A DNA stretch of 64,000 nt. Origin: Bog-793 sp963803025 (GTDB taxonomy: Bacteria > Actinomycetota > Acidimicrobiia > Acidimicrobiales > Bog-793). The stretch is from contig CAWDKZ010000013.1 of NCBI GenBank assembly GCA_963803025.1, forward strand, positions 248,001-312,000, in the 5' to 3' direction. This document shows positions 1-8,012 of this stretch, piece by piece. Within the stretch, counting starts at the first letter, position 1. Each line of letters begins with the position of its first letter. The notes under the pieces were generated by a model. That model was not told the DNA's origin, ran no database searches, and saw only the letters and a program-made list of their open reading frames with translations. The translations under genes and the position numbers were made by a program.

Positions 1-356
1 ACGACGCGTCCCTCGCCGAGCTGAGCTCGTTCGACGTGCTCCTCGTGAACACGCTGCGGGACGGGATGAACCTGGTCGCGAAGGAGGGTGCGGTGCTGAA
101 CCGCCGGGACGGCGTGCTCGCGCTGAGCAGAGAGGTCGGCGCCTTCGCCGAGCTCGGCGGGGCCGCCGTCGCCGTCGAGCCGTTCGACATCAGCGGCACG
201 GCCGCGGCGATCCGCCGCGCGCTCGAGATGCCGGCGAGCGAGCGTCGCGCCCGGGCGCGTCGACTCCGTGACCTCGCGGCGCTCCATCCGCCCGCGCAGT
301 GGCTCGCCGAGGTGGCGGCGCAGGCGCGACCGGGCAGGCGACCTCGTCTCAAGTAG
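1..356 (+). CDS. otsA: Trehalose-6-phosphate synthase, C-terminal part (5' end outside window)
   Basis: The reading frame is open from base 3 and ends at TAG 354-356, so only the last ~117 residues are present. It contains the GT20 hallmark around VNTLRDGMNLVAKE, the part of the active site that binds the UDP-glucose nucleotide. Two helices and a short basic tail follow. The enzyme makes trehalose-6-phosphate from UDP-glucose and glucose-6-phosphate in the cytoplasm. The phosphatase gene otsB lies just downstream on the opposite strand, converging with an 87-base gap, so the two OtsAB steps are adjacent but not co-transcribed. The usual residues after the motif are partly changed (EGAVLNRRDG). 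The family call is secure; the N-terminal domain is not visible. Confidence 0.85.
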   Translation, partial: DASLAELSSFDVLLVNTLRDGMNLVAKEGAVLNRRDGVLALSREVGAFAELGGAAVAVEPFDISGTAAAIRRALEMPASERRARARRLRDLAALHPPAQWLAEVAAQARPGRRPRLK

Positions 357-443
357 CGGGGTCCGGCGAACCTGCACGTCGCAACGATCCTGCCGGCCGA
401 CGCCGACAGCGCCATCAGGGCGGAGACCCGCGCGATCGGACGG

Positions 444-1259
444 TCAGCTGACGGGGCGGTCCTCCGATGACGCCCGGCTGGCCAGCTCCTCGAGGAACCC
501 GAGCGCAGCGAGGGGTCCCGCGACGACGAAGTCCGCGTCGGCGACGAGGGCCGCGGGGACCTCCGGGCTCGTCACCGCGACCCGCACGCCGGCGAAGTTG
601 TGGGTATGGGCGAGTACGTCGACCGCCCTGAAGGCGGGGATGTCGCCGACGTCGTCGCCGAGGACGCAACCGGCCGAACAGCCCGCGAGCAGTGACACGA
701 CGATCGACCCCTTGTCGTTCGCGACGGGCAGGACGAGCTCGATCGCCCGCTTGCCCTGTCGGATCGCGAGACCGTGGCGCGCCGCGATGTCGTGCGCGAG
801 CTCGATGGCGCGGGGAGCGACGTCCGGGGCGTTACGCCAGTGGAGCGTGAGCGCCAGCCCCTTCTCCTCGACGAGGGCGCCCGGCGGGGCGGCGGCGTGG
901 GCTTCACGGATCGCTTCGGCGACCGTGCCGGCGTAGTCGTCGACGAGCGGATCGCACACGATCGAGCCGTCCGGCGCCCGGTGCTCAAGTCCGTAGTGCC
1001 CGTAGACGCCGAGTCGGGCGAGCGACGGTCCGATGCCGAGCTGCGCGACGAGGAACGCGACCGGCCGGCCCGAGACGATCGCGACGACGCCGAACTGCGC
1101 GGTGAGGCGTTCGAGCACGGCGACCGCGCCGGCAAGCGGGGCTGCCTCGTCGGGATTCGGGACGATCTCGGCGAGCGTGCCGTCGTAGTCGACGATGACT
1201 CCCGTCGCGGACGGTTGCGCGCAGAGCAGCGCGAGTGCCCGCTCGACGGCCGGGTTCAG
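444..1259 (-). CDS. otsB: Trehalose-6-phosphate phosphatase, apparent CTG start
   Basis: A HAD-superfamily phosphatase of ~271 residues that would dephosphorylate trehalose-6-phosphate. The N-terminal motif DYDGTLAEI carries the nucleophile and acid/base aspartates. VSGRP supplies the conserved second-motif region, and GDDVGDIPAFRAV near residue 200 is the metal-binding motif IV. The first in-frame GTG is at 1118, but it would remove the catalytic motif, so the true start must be upstream. Between the in-frame stop near 1371 and the motif there is no ATG, GTG or TTG. CTG at 1259-1257 overlaps the TGA of the upstream DUF3263 gene as CTGA, copying the ATGA coupling common here, so I place the start there. 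Another possibility is an indel that fuses the two frames. Confidence 0.8.
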   Translation of the reverse strand: MNPAVERALALLCAQPSATGVIVDYDGTLAEIVPNPDEAAPLAGAVAVLERLTAQFGVVAIVSGRPVAFLVAQLGIGPSLARLGVYGHYGLEHRAPDGSIVCDPLVDDYAGTVAEAIREAHAAAPPGALVEEKGLALTLHWRNAPDVAPRAIELAHDIAARHGLAIRQGKRAIELVLPVANDKGSIVVSLLAGCSAGCVLGDDVGDIPAFRAVDVLAHTHNFAGVRVAVTSPEVPAALVADADFVVAGPLAALGFLEELASRASSEDRPVS

Positions 1260-1522
1260 CGCGGTCGACGTTGACGGGGAGCTTCGGCGAAGAACGCGGC
1301 GCGTCTTCGTTCGGCGCGCCGGCGTCGTGCGCGATGGACGACGAGGGGGTCGTACGCGGCGGCGTCATCGGAATCGGCGAGCGTCGAGACGATCGCGTAG
1401 TAGCGCGCCGGGGAGATGCCGAGTCGGGTGCGGATCGCATCCCGTTTGCTCGATTGATCAGCGGCCTTCCACCATTCGCGCTCGAAATCGAGCACCGCGC
1501 GCTCGAGCGACGTCAACGACAT
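1256..1522 (-). CDS. DUF3263 family protein
   Basis: A small 88-residue protein of the DUF3263 family, found in Actinomycetota and of unknown function. The core, LERAVLDFEREWWK followed by KRDAIRTRLGISPARYY, looks like a short helical domain, possibly a helix-turn-helix. The C-terminal third is strongly basic (HRARRRRAERRR), which would suit nucleic-acid binding. I chose the ATG at 1522 because GGAGA lies 6-7 nt upstream and the family begins there; a longer frame to 1603 exists but is not family-like. Its stop overlaps the proposed CTG start of otsB, so the two are probably one transcript. No functional link to trehalose is established. Confidence 0.8.
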   Translation of the reverse strand: MSLTSLERAVLDFEREWWKAADQSSKRDAIRTRLGISPARYYAIVSTLADSDDAAAYDPLVVHRARRRRAERRRAAFFAEAPRQRRPR

Positions 1523-1710
1523 GGCGTCTTCTCCACGGCTCGACAATGCCGTGACGAGGCCCGCGAAGCAAGCATCCTCCCCGAACCCGCCTTCTTGGCG
1601 CAAGACGCGGCGTCACGTGGGCCAGCTCTGACGGCGCGTGCCGCGATGTTCGCGACCGAAGACGGCTCGGCCGGGCGAGCTGCGGACAGACCCGTCGTCG
1701 CGAGGTGTGC

Positions 1711-2301
1711 TTACCGGCGGACCATCCGGAAGAGGTCGAACTCGGAGATGCGACCCACACCACCCACCGTCCGTGCCTCCACAAGGTCGAAATCCCGGCC
1801 GAATCGGCGGTGCAGTTCGGCAGCATCGACACCGCGGGCGCCCAGTAGGCGCCAGGACGCGGGCGGGTCCTCGGTGCCGGCGAGGAAGAAGTCCGCGCCG
1901 GTCCGCGCGACCGCAGCCACCTCGGCCGCGTACGCGTCGCGCCGGCGGTCAGGGATCGCGTGGTAGCAGCCGATGTCCAGGATGAGATCGAACGGGCCCT
2001 CGACACCGGCCACGCGAAGACACGGGGCGTCGCCCATGTGGAAGATGGCCGCGGACCCCGTGGCGCGAGCCCGCGCCTCGGCGGATTCGATCGCCTCGGG
2101 GACGAAGTCCACGCCGACCACGTCCCAGCCCGCCCCCGCGAGGAACACGGCGTCGGCCCCGGTGCCGCAACCGATGTCGAGGGCACGCCCGGGTCGGTGG
2201 CCCCGGACGAACTCCTCCAGCTCGGGTCGGTGATCGGAAGAGTCCCACCTCGGCCTGCCGAAGCGGTAGACAAAGCGATAGAACAACGAATCGAGTCTCA
2301 T
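1711..2301 (-). CDS. Class I SAM-dependent methyltransferase
   Basis: A 196-residue soluble methyltransferase with a Rossmann fold. The SAM-binding glycine motif is LDIGCGTGAD (about residues 41-50). The acidic end of strand 2 is VVGVDFVPEAI, and motif IV is FDLILDIGCYHAI. The N-terminus, MRLDSLFYRFVYRFGRPRWD, resembles small unassigned methyltransferases of the UbiE/Tam type, so the substrate is unknown. It is divergent from a MarR regulator, and the 165-bp gap holds a tandem palindromic operator, so it is likely a MarR target. Such pairs often deal with small aromatic or toxic compounds, but that is inference. Confidence 0.8.
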   Translation of the reverse strand: MRLDSLFYRFVYRFGRPRWDSSDHRPELEEFVRGHRPGRALDIGCGTGADAVFLAGAGWDVVGVDFVPEAIESAEARARATGSAAIFHMGDAPCLRVAGVEGPFDLILDIGCYHAIPDRRRDAYAAEVAAVARTGADFFLAGTEDPPASWRLLGARGVDAAELHRRFGRDFDLVEARTVGGVGRISEFDLFRMVRR

Positions 2302-2411
2302 CTGGCTCCTTCCGAGTCGGGGAGGGATGGGTGCGGACGAGGGGGATGCGAGCCGGCGGACCGGCAGATCGCACCAGCCGAGGAGCCGGCTGCTCGCGTC
2401 ACATATCCCTC

Positions 2412-2459
2412 ATGTACTAAGTAGCTGATGTACTAAGTAACCTAGCCTGCCGCTATAGT
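2412..2459 (+). promoter_or_regulatory. Tandem MarR-type operator and -10 box
   Basis: The 12-base unit ATGTACTAAGTA occurs at 2412-2423 and again at 2428-2439, a period of 16 bp. Each contains the interrupted palindrome TACT-A-AGTA, a shape typical of MarR-family sites. A -10 box TATAGT at 2454-2459 ends 7 nt before the ATG of the marR gene at 2467, so the transcript is probably leaderless and the operator covers its -35 region. The same sites lie upstream of the divergent methyltransferase, so one regulator can control both. Confidence 0.65.
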
Positions 2460-2466
2460 CGAGTCA

Positions 2467-2916
2467 ATGGCGACGCCGCGGCCCGAGGAGTTGGTGGCCA
2501 GTCTGCAACGGTTTGGCCTCGAACGGGACCGCATGCGCGCCGTCCTCGTCGCTGAGGCGGGGATCAACGCGACGGACCTCGACGCGCTCGAGCACCTCGA
2601 GGCGGATGGTCCGTTGACGCAGCGTCAGTTGGGCGATCGGCTGTCGCTCACCTCGGGCGCGATCACGATGCTCGTCGACCGGCTCGAGGGGGCGGGCTGG
2701 GTGCACCGCGCGCCCCATCCGAGCGATCGCCGCTCCACGTTGGTCGAGTTGTCCCCGCAGGTTCTCGCGCGTACCCCTGCTGGCCTCGCCGCCTTTCACG
2801 CCAGAATCAGGGCGATCGCCGGCAAGGTTCGGGCTGAGGACCGGCAGGCGATCCTCGGGTTCCTGCGCGCCGGGGCCGACGCGGCATCGGCCGCGGCTGA
2901 CGAGATGCGTCGCTGA
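2467..2916 (+). CDS. MarR family transcriptional regulator
   Basis: A 149-residue winged-helix regulator. The DNA-binding core runs from about residue 35 to 100: LDALEHLEADGPLTQRQLG, then the recognition-helix region LSLTSGAITMLVDRLEGAG, and the wing with the family signature HPSDRRSTLVELS. The helices at both ends form the dimer interface. ATG 2467 follows a TATAGT -10 box with no Shine-Dalgarno, consistent with leaderless initiation. It is divergent from a methyltransferase and probably represses both itself and that gene through the tandem operator between them. The ligand cannot be inferred. Confidence 0.9.
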   Translation: MATPRPEELVASLQRFGLERDRMRAVLVAEAGINATDLDALEHLEADGPLTQRQLGDRLSLTSGAITMLVDRLEGAGWVHRAPHPSDRRSTLVELSPQVLARTPAGLAAFHARIRAIAGKVRAEDRQAILGFLRAGADAASAAADEMRR

Positions 2917-2961
2917 CCAGCGAGGGGCAGCGCCCGCCTGCCGGGCCGCGCTGGCGCGCCG

Positions 2962-5637
2962 TCAGCTGCCGAGGAGCTTGCGTGCGATGTACGGGAGGAT
3001 GCCGCCGTGCCGGAAGTAGTCCTCCTCGGTCGGAGTGTCGATCCGGACGACGGCTTCGAACGCCTTGTCGTCGGCGTGCACGGTGACGTGTCGGCGGAGG
3101 AGGCCGCCGCGAGCCGCTCCGGCGAGACCGGTCACGGTGAACACCTCGGTGCCGGTGAGCCCGTGCGTCGCGGCGTTCTCCCCCGGGAGGAACTCGAGGG
3201 GGACGACGCCCATGCCGATCAGGTTCGAGCGGTGGATCCGCTCGAAGCTCTCGACGAGGACGGCGCGCACACCGAGGAGGGCGACTCCCTTCGCGGCCCA
3301 GTCCCGCGACGACCCGGATCCGTACTCCTTCCCCGCCAACACGATGAGCGGCACGCCCTCGGCCCGGTAGGCGGCGGCGACGTCGTAGATCGAGCCGGGC
3401 GTGGCGTCGGGGAGGTGGACGGTGACGCCCCCCTCCACCCCGCCGGCGAGGACGTTGCGGATCCGCGTGTTGGCGAACGTGCCGCGGATCATGACCTCGT
3501 GGTTGCCGCGTCGAGTCCCGTAGGAGTTGAACTCGGTCGGGACCACGCCGTTGGCGACGAGCCACCGACCGGCCGGGCTCGACGGCTTGATCGAACCAGC
3601 CGGTGAGATGTGGTCGGTCGTCACGCTGTCACCGAGGAGGACGAGCGCGCGGGCACCGGCGATGTCGGTGATCGGGCCGGGTTCGCGCGGCATCCCGTCG
3701 ACGAACGGTGGCTTGCGGATGTACGTCGACGTGTCGTCCCAGGTGAAGCGCTGTCCGCCGGCGACCGTGATCGAACGCCAGTTCTCGTCGCCGGCGAAGA
3801 CGTCGGCGTAGTCCTTGGTGAACATCGCCGGCTCGAGGGCGTCCTCGACGACGGCCGCGACCTCGGCCGCGCTCGGCCAGAGATCGCGCAGGTAGACCGG
3901 CGTGCCGTCGGGTGACGAGCCGATGGGATCGCGGTACAGGTCGATGTCCATCGTGCCGGCGAGCGCGTAGGCGACGACGAGAGGTGGTGACGCGAGGTAG
4001 TTCATTCGCACCTCGGGGTGGATGCGCCCCTCGAAGTTGCGGTTGCCCGAGAGGACCGACACGCAGGCGAGGCCGTTGGCGTCGATCGCCGCCGAGATCT
4101 CCGGTGCGAGCGGCCCCGAGTTGCCGATGCAGGTCGTGCAGCCGAAGCCGACCACGCCGAAGCCGAGCTTCTCGAGGTAGGGCGTGAGCCCCGCCCGGTC
4201 GAAGTAGTCGATGACGACGCGGGAGCCGGGGGCGAGCGACGTCTTCACCCAGGGTTTCGTGGCGAGACCCCGTTCGACGGCGCGCCGGGCGACGAGACCG
4301 GCGGCGATCATGACCTGGGGATTCGAGGTGTTCGTGCAGCTCGTGATGGCGGCGATGACGACGCTGCCGTCGGTCAGCTCGGCGCGTGAACCGTCGGGGA
4401 GCGCGACCGGTACCCGGCGGTCGTCGGATCCGCCCCTTCCGGACGCGGGAAGCGAAGCGGCGAGGGAGCGGTGGAAGGTCTCCTGGGCGTGGTCAAGGGA
4501 CACGCGGTCCTGCGGGCGCGACGGCCCGGCGAGGCTCGGGACGACCGTCGAAAGGTCGAGCGAGAGCGTCTCGGTGTAGACGGGTTCGTTGTCAGGGTCG
4601 TGCCAGAGCCCCTGTTCCTTGGCGTAGACCTCGACGAGGCGCGCGAGAGACTCGGGGCGTCCGGTGAAGCGCAGGTAGCGGAGCGTCTCTGCGTCGATCG
4701 GGAAGATCGTCACCGTCGAGCCGTACTCCGGTGACATGTTGCCGATCGTCGCCCGGTTCTCGAGCGGCACGTTGGCGATGCCGGCTCCGTAGCACTCGAC
4801 GAACTTGCCGACGACGCCGTGGGCGCGCAGCAGCTCGGCGATCGTGAGGACGAGGTCCGTCGCCGTCGCCCCCTCGGGCAGCGCGCCGTCGAGGCGGAGG
4901 CCGACGACGCGGGGGATGAGCATCGAGATCGGCTGGGCGAGCATCGCCGCTTCCGCCTCGATCCCGCCGACGCCCCAGCCCACGACGCCGAGCCCGTTCA
5001 CCATCGTCGTGTGGGAATCGGTTCCGACGAGCGTGTCGGGGTAGGCGGCGCCGGTCTTGTCCGCAAAGACGACCCGGCTCAGCAGCTCGAGGTTGACCTG
5101 GTGGCAGATCCCGGTGTCGGGCGGCACGACGCGCAGGTCCGAGAATGCCTGCTGTCCCCAGCGGAGGAAGCGGAAGCGCTCGCCGTTGCGCTCGAATTCG
5201 AGCCGCGCGTTCGTCGCGCAGGCGTCGGGTCGTCGTGCGACGTCGACGATGACCGAGTGATCGATGACGAGGTCGACGGGGATCCGGGGATTGACGGATC
5301 CGGGGTCGCCGCCGAGCGAGTCGACGGCGTCGCGCAGCGCGGCGAGGTCGACGACGCAGGGCACGCCGGTGAAGTCCTGGAGCAGGATGCGCGCCGGGGA
5401 GAAGGCGATCTCGCGTTCGACGGTCTCCCCCCTGGCGAACGGGGCGAGGGCGGCGATGTCGTCAGCGCTGACCTCTTGGCCGTTCTCGTGGCGGAGCAGG
5501 TTCTCGAGCAGGACCTTCAGGCAGTACGGGAGCCGTTCGACACCGAGCTCGCCCGGCAGCGCGTCGAGTCGCTCGATCGCGTAGTCCGTGCCGTCGACGG
5601 CGATGCGCCCGAAGGTGCCGAACGAGTTCAACCCCAT
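2962..5637 (-). CDS. acnA: Aconitate hydratase A
   Basis: An 891-residue monomeric aconitase of the AcnA/IRP type that interconverts citrate and isocitrate in the TCA cycle. The three [4Fe-4S] ligands are present: Cys434 in TSCTNTSN, and Cys500 and Cys503 in GCTTCIGNSGP, at the same spacing as in E. coli AcnA. The mobile C-terminal swivel domain carries GKEYGSGSSRDWAAKG with the substrate-binding Ser-Ser-Arg. The ATG at 5637 is preferred over the in-frame start at 5658 because a strong GGGGAGG lies just ahead of it and family members begin MGLNSFGTF or similar. A MarR gene ends 36 bp upstream on the same strand, so the two may be co-transcribed. Confidence 0.96.
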   Translation of the reverse strand: MGLNSFGTFGRIAVDGTDYAIERLDALPGELGVERLPYCLKVLLENLLRHENGQEVSADDIAALAPFARGETVEREIAFSPARILLQDFTGVPCVVDLAALRDAVDSLGGDPGSVNPRIPVDLVIDHSVIVDVARRPDACATNARLEFERNGERFRFLRWGQQAFSDLRVVPPDTGICHQVNLELLSRVVFADKTGAAYPDTLVGTDSHTTMVNGLGVVGWGVGGIEAEAAMLAQPISMLIPRVVGLRLDGALPEGATATDLVLTIAELLRAHGVVGKFVECYGAGIANVPLENRATIGNMSPEYGSTVTIFPIDAETLRYLRFTGRPESLARLVEVYAKEQGLWHDPDNEPVYTETLSLDLSTVVPSLAGPSRPQDRVSLDHAQETFHRSLAASLPASGRGGSDDRRVPVALPDGSRAELTDGSVVIAAITSCTNTSNPQVMIAAGLVARRAVERGLATKPWVKTSLAPGSRVVIDYFDRAGLTPYLEKLGFGVVGFGCTTCIGNSGPLAPEISAAIDANGLACVSVLSGNRNFEGRIHPEVRMNYLASPPLVVAYALAGTMDIDLYRDPIGSSPDGTPVYLRDLWPSAAEVAAVVEDALEPAMFTKDYADVFAGDENWRSITVAGGQRFTWDDTSTYIRKPPFVDGMPREPGPITDIAGARALVLLGDSVTTDHISPAGSIKPSSPAGRWLVANGVVPTEFNSYGTRRGNHEVMIRGTFANTRIRNVLAGGVEGGVTVHLPDATPGSIYDVAAAYRAEGVPLIVLAGKEYGSGSSRDWAAKGVALLGVRAVLVESFERIHRSNLIGMGVVPLEFLPGENAATHGLTGTEVFTVTGLAGAARGGLLRRHVTVHADDKAFEAVVRIDTPTEEDYFRHGGILPYIARKLLGS

Positions 5638-5673
5638 GGAATCCTCCCCGCACGCCATGCTCCGGGCCCGACG

Positions 5674-6249
5674 CTAACGGGCAAGGGCGGCTCCGGGATC
5701 CTCTGCGTCCCTCGTGACGTGCGCGGCTCGCGGATGGACGCGGTCGCGCAGCCGGCGCAGGAGCGTGATGAGGGTCTCGATGTCGTCCGCGTCGAGGACG
5801 TCGGCGACCACCGTCGCGATGTCGCGCTCGTGGTGCCGGATCGCCTCGGCGGTCCGCTCCTGTCCGAGCCCGGTGAGCGTCGCGAAGGCGCCCCGCCGGT
5901 CGTTCGGGCACGCCTCGCGGCAGACGAATCCGGCGTCGACGAGGCGGTCGATCGCGCGGGTGAGCCCGCCCGGCGTGAGGCCGGTCTGTGCCGCGAGGTC
6001 GGTCATCCGCAGCTGGGCCCCGGGGGAGCGCGCCAGGCGCACGAGCACCTCGAAGGCAAGTCCGCCGAGGCCCAGCTCGGACTCGATCCCCGGCGACAGG
6101 GCACGGCGCAGGCCGCCAGCTGTTTCGAACACCAGCCCGGCGAGCGTGATCCCGGTCGCGTCGGACTGCCCACGATCGACGACCACCCCTTTGACATGCT
6201 CATTTGCCGCGCCGCTGTCTTCGGGGGTGCGTTCGTCGCCGTCGGCCAC
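5674..6249 (-). CDS. MarR family transcriptional regulator
   Basis: A ~191-residue MarR-type winged-helix regulator. The recognition region is LRMTDLAAQTGLTPGGLTRAIDRLVDAG, and the wing has CPNDRRGAFATLT; long helices flank it for dimerisation. I take GTG 6249-6247 as the start because a TATACT -10 box (bases 6261-6256, minus strand) ends 6 nt before it, the leaderless spacing seen elsewhere here. The longer frame up to 6621 would cross the divergent yceI gene. It sits between acnA, downstream on the same strand, and the divergent yceI-like gene. Control of yceI and itself is the simplest reading. Confidence 0.85.
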   Translation of the reverse strand: MADGDERTPEDSGAANEHVKGVVVDRGQSDATGITLAGLVFETAGGLRRALSPGIESELGLGGLAFEVLVRLARSPGAQLRMTDLAAQTGLTPGGLTRAIDRLVDAGFVCREACPNDRRGAFATLTGLGQERTAEAIRHHERDIATVVADVLDADDIETLITLLRRLRDRVHPRAAHVTRDAEDPGAALAR

Positions 6250-6255
6250 AGCGGC

Positions 6256-6309
6256 AGTATATCTGATTTCCCGCGCAGTGATTGCGTCGACAATAGTTGC
6301 CGTTACAAT
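6256..6309. promoter_or_regulatory. Divergent promoters between marR and yceI-like genes
   Basis: On the minus strand, TATACT (6261-6256) serves the marR gene, whose GTG lies 6 nt further on. On the plus strand, TTGCGT at 6282-6287 and TACAAT at 6304-6309 are separated by 16 bp and would drive the yceI-like gene, leaving a ~50-nt leader that contains its GAGGAGG ribosome site. A short inverted repeat ATTG-6-CAAT (6281-6294) overlaps the plus-strand -35 and may be part of the regulator's site. Confidence 0.55.
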
Positions 6310-6366
6310 AAGTGATGGATCAAAGACATGACACAAACGGGCAGTACAACGAGGAGGACAGCCGCG

Positions 6367-6948
6367 ATGGCAACAGCAGCTGCAGAGCTCACGAGGATCG
6401 TCAACGGGGAGGTCGTCCCGGCCCCGGGCACGTACACGCTCGACAAGACCCACACCGTGATCGCGTTCGTCACCCGTCACCTGATGGTCACCAAGGTGCG
6501 CGGCACGTTCGGCGAGTTCGAGGGGACCGTCGTCGTCGCCGAGGATCCGACCGAGTCGAGCGTCCAGGCGACGATCCGGACCGACAGCGTGTCGACGAGC
6601 GAGCCCCAGCGTGACGCGCATCTGCGTTCGGGCGACTTCTTCGAGCAGGACAGGTACCCGACGATGACGTTCGCGAGCACGGCCGTGAGGCTGGCGGGGG
6701 ATGGGAAGTGGCAGGTCACAGGTGACCTGACCATCAAGGACGTGACCCGTTCCGCGGTCCTCGACCTCGAGTTCAACGGTGCGACCTCGGACCCGTGGGG
6801 CGGCGTGCGGCTCGGGTTCTCCGCTGCGACCGAGATCGACCGCACCGAGTTCGGCGTCTCGTGGAACACGGCGCTCGACGGCGGTGGCGTTCTCGTTGGC
6901 AACCGGGTGAGGATCGAGATCGAGGCAGAGGCCGTTCTCGCAAGCTGA
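6367..6948 (+). CDS. YceI-like lipocalin-fold protein
   Basis: A 193-residue YceI-family protein. The fold is an extended beta-barrel that binds long isoprenoid or lipid-like molecules in characterised relatives. Family markers are PAPGTYTLDKTHTVIAFVTRH at the start, then VRGTFGEFEG, HLRSGDFFE and GDLTIKDVTR. There is no signal peptide, so it should be cytoplasmic, unlike E. coli YceI. ATG 6367 is chosen because GAGGAGG lies 9 nt upstream; the ATG at 6328 has no such site. It is divergent from a MarR gene, a frequent pairing for this family. The true ligand is unknown. Confidence 0.88.
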   Translation: MATAAAELTRIVNGEVVPAPGTYTLDKTHTVIAFVTRHLMVTKVRGTFGEFEGTVVVAEDPTESSVQATIRTDSVSTSEPQRDAHLRSGDFFEQDRYPTMTFASTAVRLAGDGKWQVTGDLTIKDVTRSAVLDLEFNGATSDPWGGVRLGFSAATEIDRTEFGVSWNTALDGGGVLVGNRVRIEIEAEAVLAS

Positions 6949-7052
6949 CCCCCTGCTTGCGCGCCGGCGCCGGGCTCGCGTCGCGACCCGGCGCCGTGGC
7001 GCGTCATGGCCCGGGCGTTGCGGCGTCGAGGAGCGCCTGCTCGAATGCTCCG

Positions 7053-7859
7053 GTGGAAATCGCGCGGGGTGACACCGCCGCGGCGGTCCTCGACGACGCC
7101 TCCGTCGTACTTTCCGGGCGGACGGTGCTCGGCCCGGTGTCGTTCGAGATCGCCCGCGGCGAACACTGGGCGCTTCTCGGCCCGAACGGGGCCGGCAAGA
7201 CGACGCTGCTCTCGCTGCTCGCTGCAGAGCGCCATCCGACGTCCGGCGTCGTGGAGGTCCTCGGCGAGCGTCTCGGCCACGTCGACCTGCGGGAGCTGCG
7301 TCGACAGATCGGCGTCGTCGGCCACCGCGTCGCCGACCGCCTGCCCCCGGTGGCGACGGCCCTCGAGGTCGTCCTCACCGGCAGGGACGGACTCCTCGCG
7401 CCATGGTGGGGACGGTTCGACGGACCGGCGCGCCGCGAAGCCCTGGCGACGCTCAGACGCGTCGGCTGCGACCAGCTCGCCGACCAGCCGTTCGGCCAGT
7501 GCTCGCAGGGGGAGCGTCAGCGCGTCTTGGTCGCGAGGTCGCTTCTCGGACGGCACGAGTTGCTGTTGCTCGACGAGCCGGCGCTTGGCGTCGACCTGCC
7601 CGGGCGGGAGGCGCTGATCGAGGTGCTCGACGGGCTCGCGGGGCACGGTGGCCCGACGACGGTCCACGTCGCGCACACCCTCGAGGAGCTATCGGGCCTC
7701 ACGACGCACGCGATGCTCATCTCGCGCGGCCTCGTTGTTGCTTCGGGAGTCGCGGCGGAGGTCCTTGTCGACGAGGTGCTGAGCGAGTGTTTCGGCGCGG
7801 CGTTTGCCGTGGAACGGAGAGGCAGGCGCTACAGCGCGCGAGCCGCGGGCTCCTGGTAG
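7053..7859 (+). CDS. ABC transporter ATP-binding protein, ModF/YlmA-like
   Basis: A ~268-residue stand-alone ABC ATPase. Walker A is GPNGAGKTT, the Q-loop region is RRQIGVVGH, the signature is an unusual CSQGERQRV in place of LSGGQ, and Walker B is LLLLDEPALGVD. The spacing and phrases such as GEHWALLGPNGAG and HPTSGVVEVLGERLG match the COG1119 group (ModF/YlmA), which often lacks an adjacent permease. None is present here either, so transport is not proven. The start is uncertain: GTG 7053 has no clear ribosome site, and GTG 6996 in the same frame is an alternative. It lies between the yceI-like gene and kdpD. Confidence 0.8.
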   Translation: MEIARGDTAAAVLDDASVVLSGRTVLGPVSFEIARGEHWALLGPNGAGKTTLLSLLAAERHPTSGVVEVLGERLGHVDLRELRRQIGVVGHRVADRLPPVATALEVVLTGRDGLLAPWWGRFDGPARREALATLRRVGCDQLADQPFGQCSQGERQRVLVARSLLGRHELLLLDEPALGVDLPGREALIEVLDGLAGHGGPTTVHVAHTLEELSGLTTHAMLISRGLVVASGVAAEVLVDEVLSECFGAAFAVERRGRRYSARAAGSW

Positions 7860-7976
7860 TCGCGGTCGACCGCAGATCGACCCCCATCGTCGCCGACGGC
7901 GTCCACTCACGTGACGGTTGTCGTCGCGATAGGTCCGTGTGCCGTCGGGTCCAGGCGTGTCCCAGGGGCCCCCCGG

Positions 7977-7982
7977 TAGACT
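7977..7982 (+). promoter_or_regulatory. Probable -10 box for kdpDE
   Basis: TAGACT at 7977-7982 is 30 nt upstream of the kdpD ATG and matches the TAGACT/CAGACT boxes before other genes here. No convincing -35 is visible. The 153-bp gap after the ABC ATPase gene suggests kdpDE has its own promoter. Confidence 0.35.
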
Positions 7983-8012
7983 GCCGCCGCAACGGTTCTG
8001 GCGCGGGACGGC

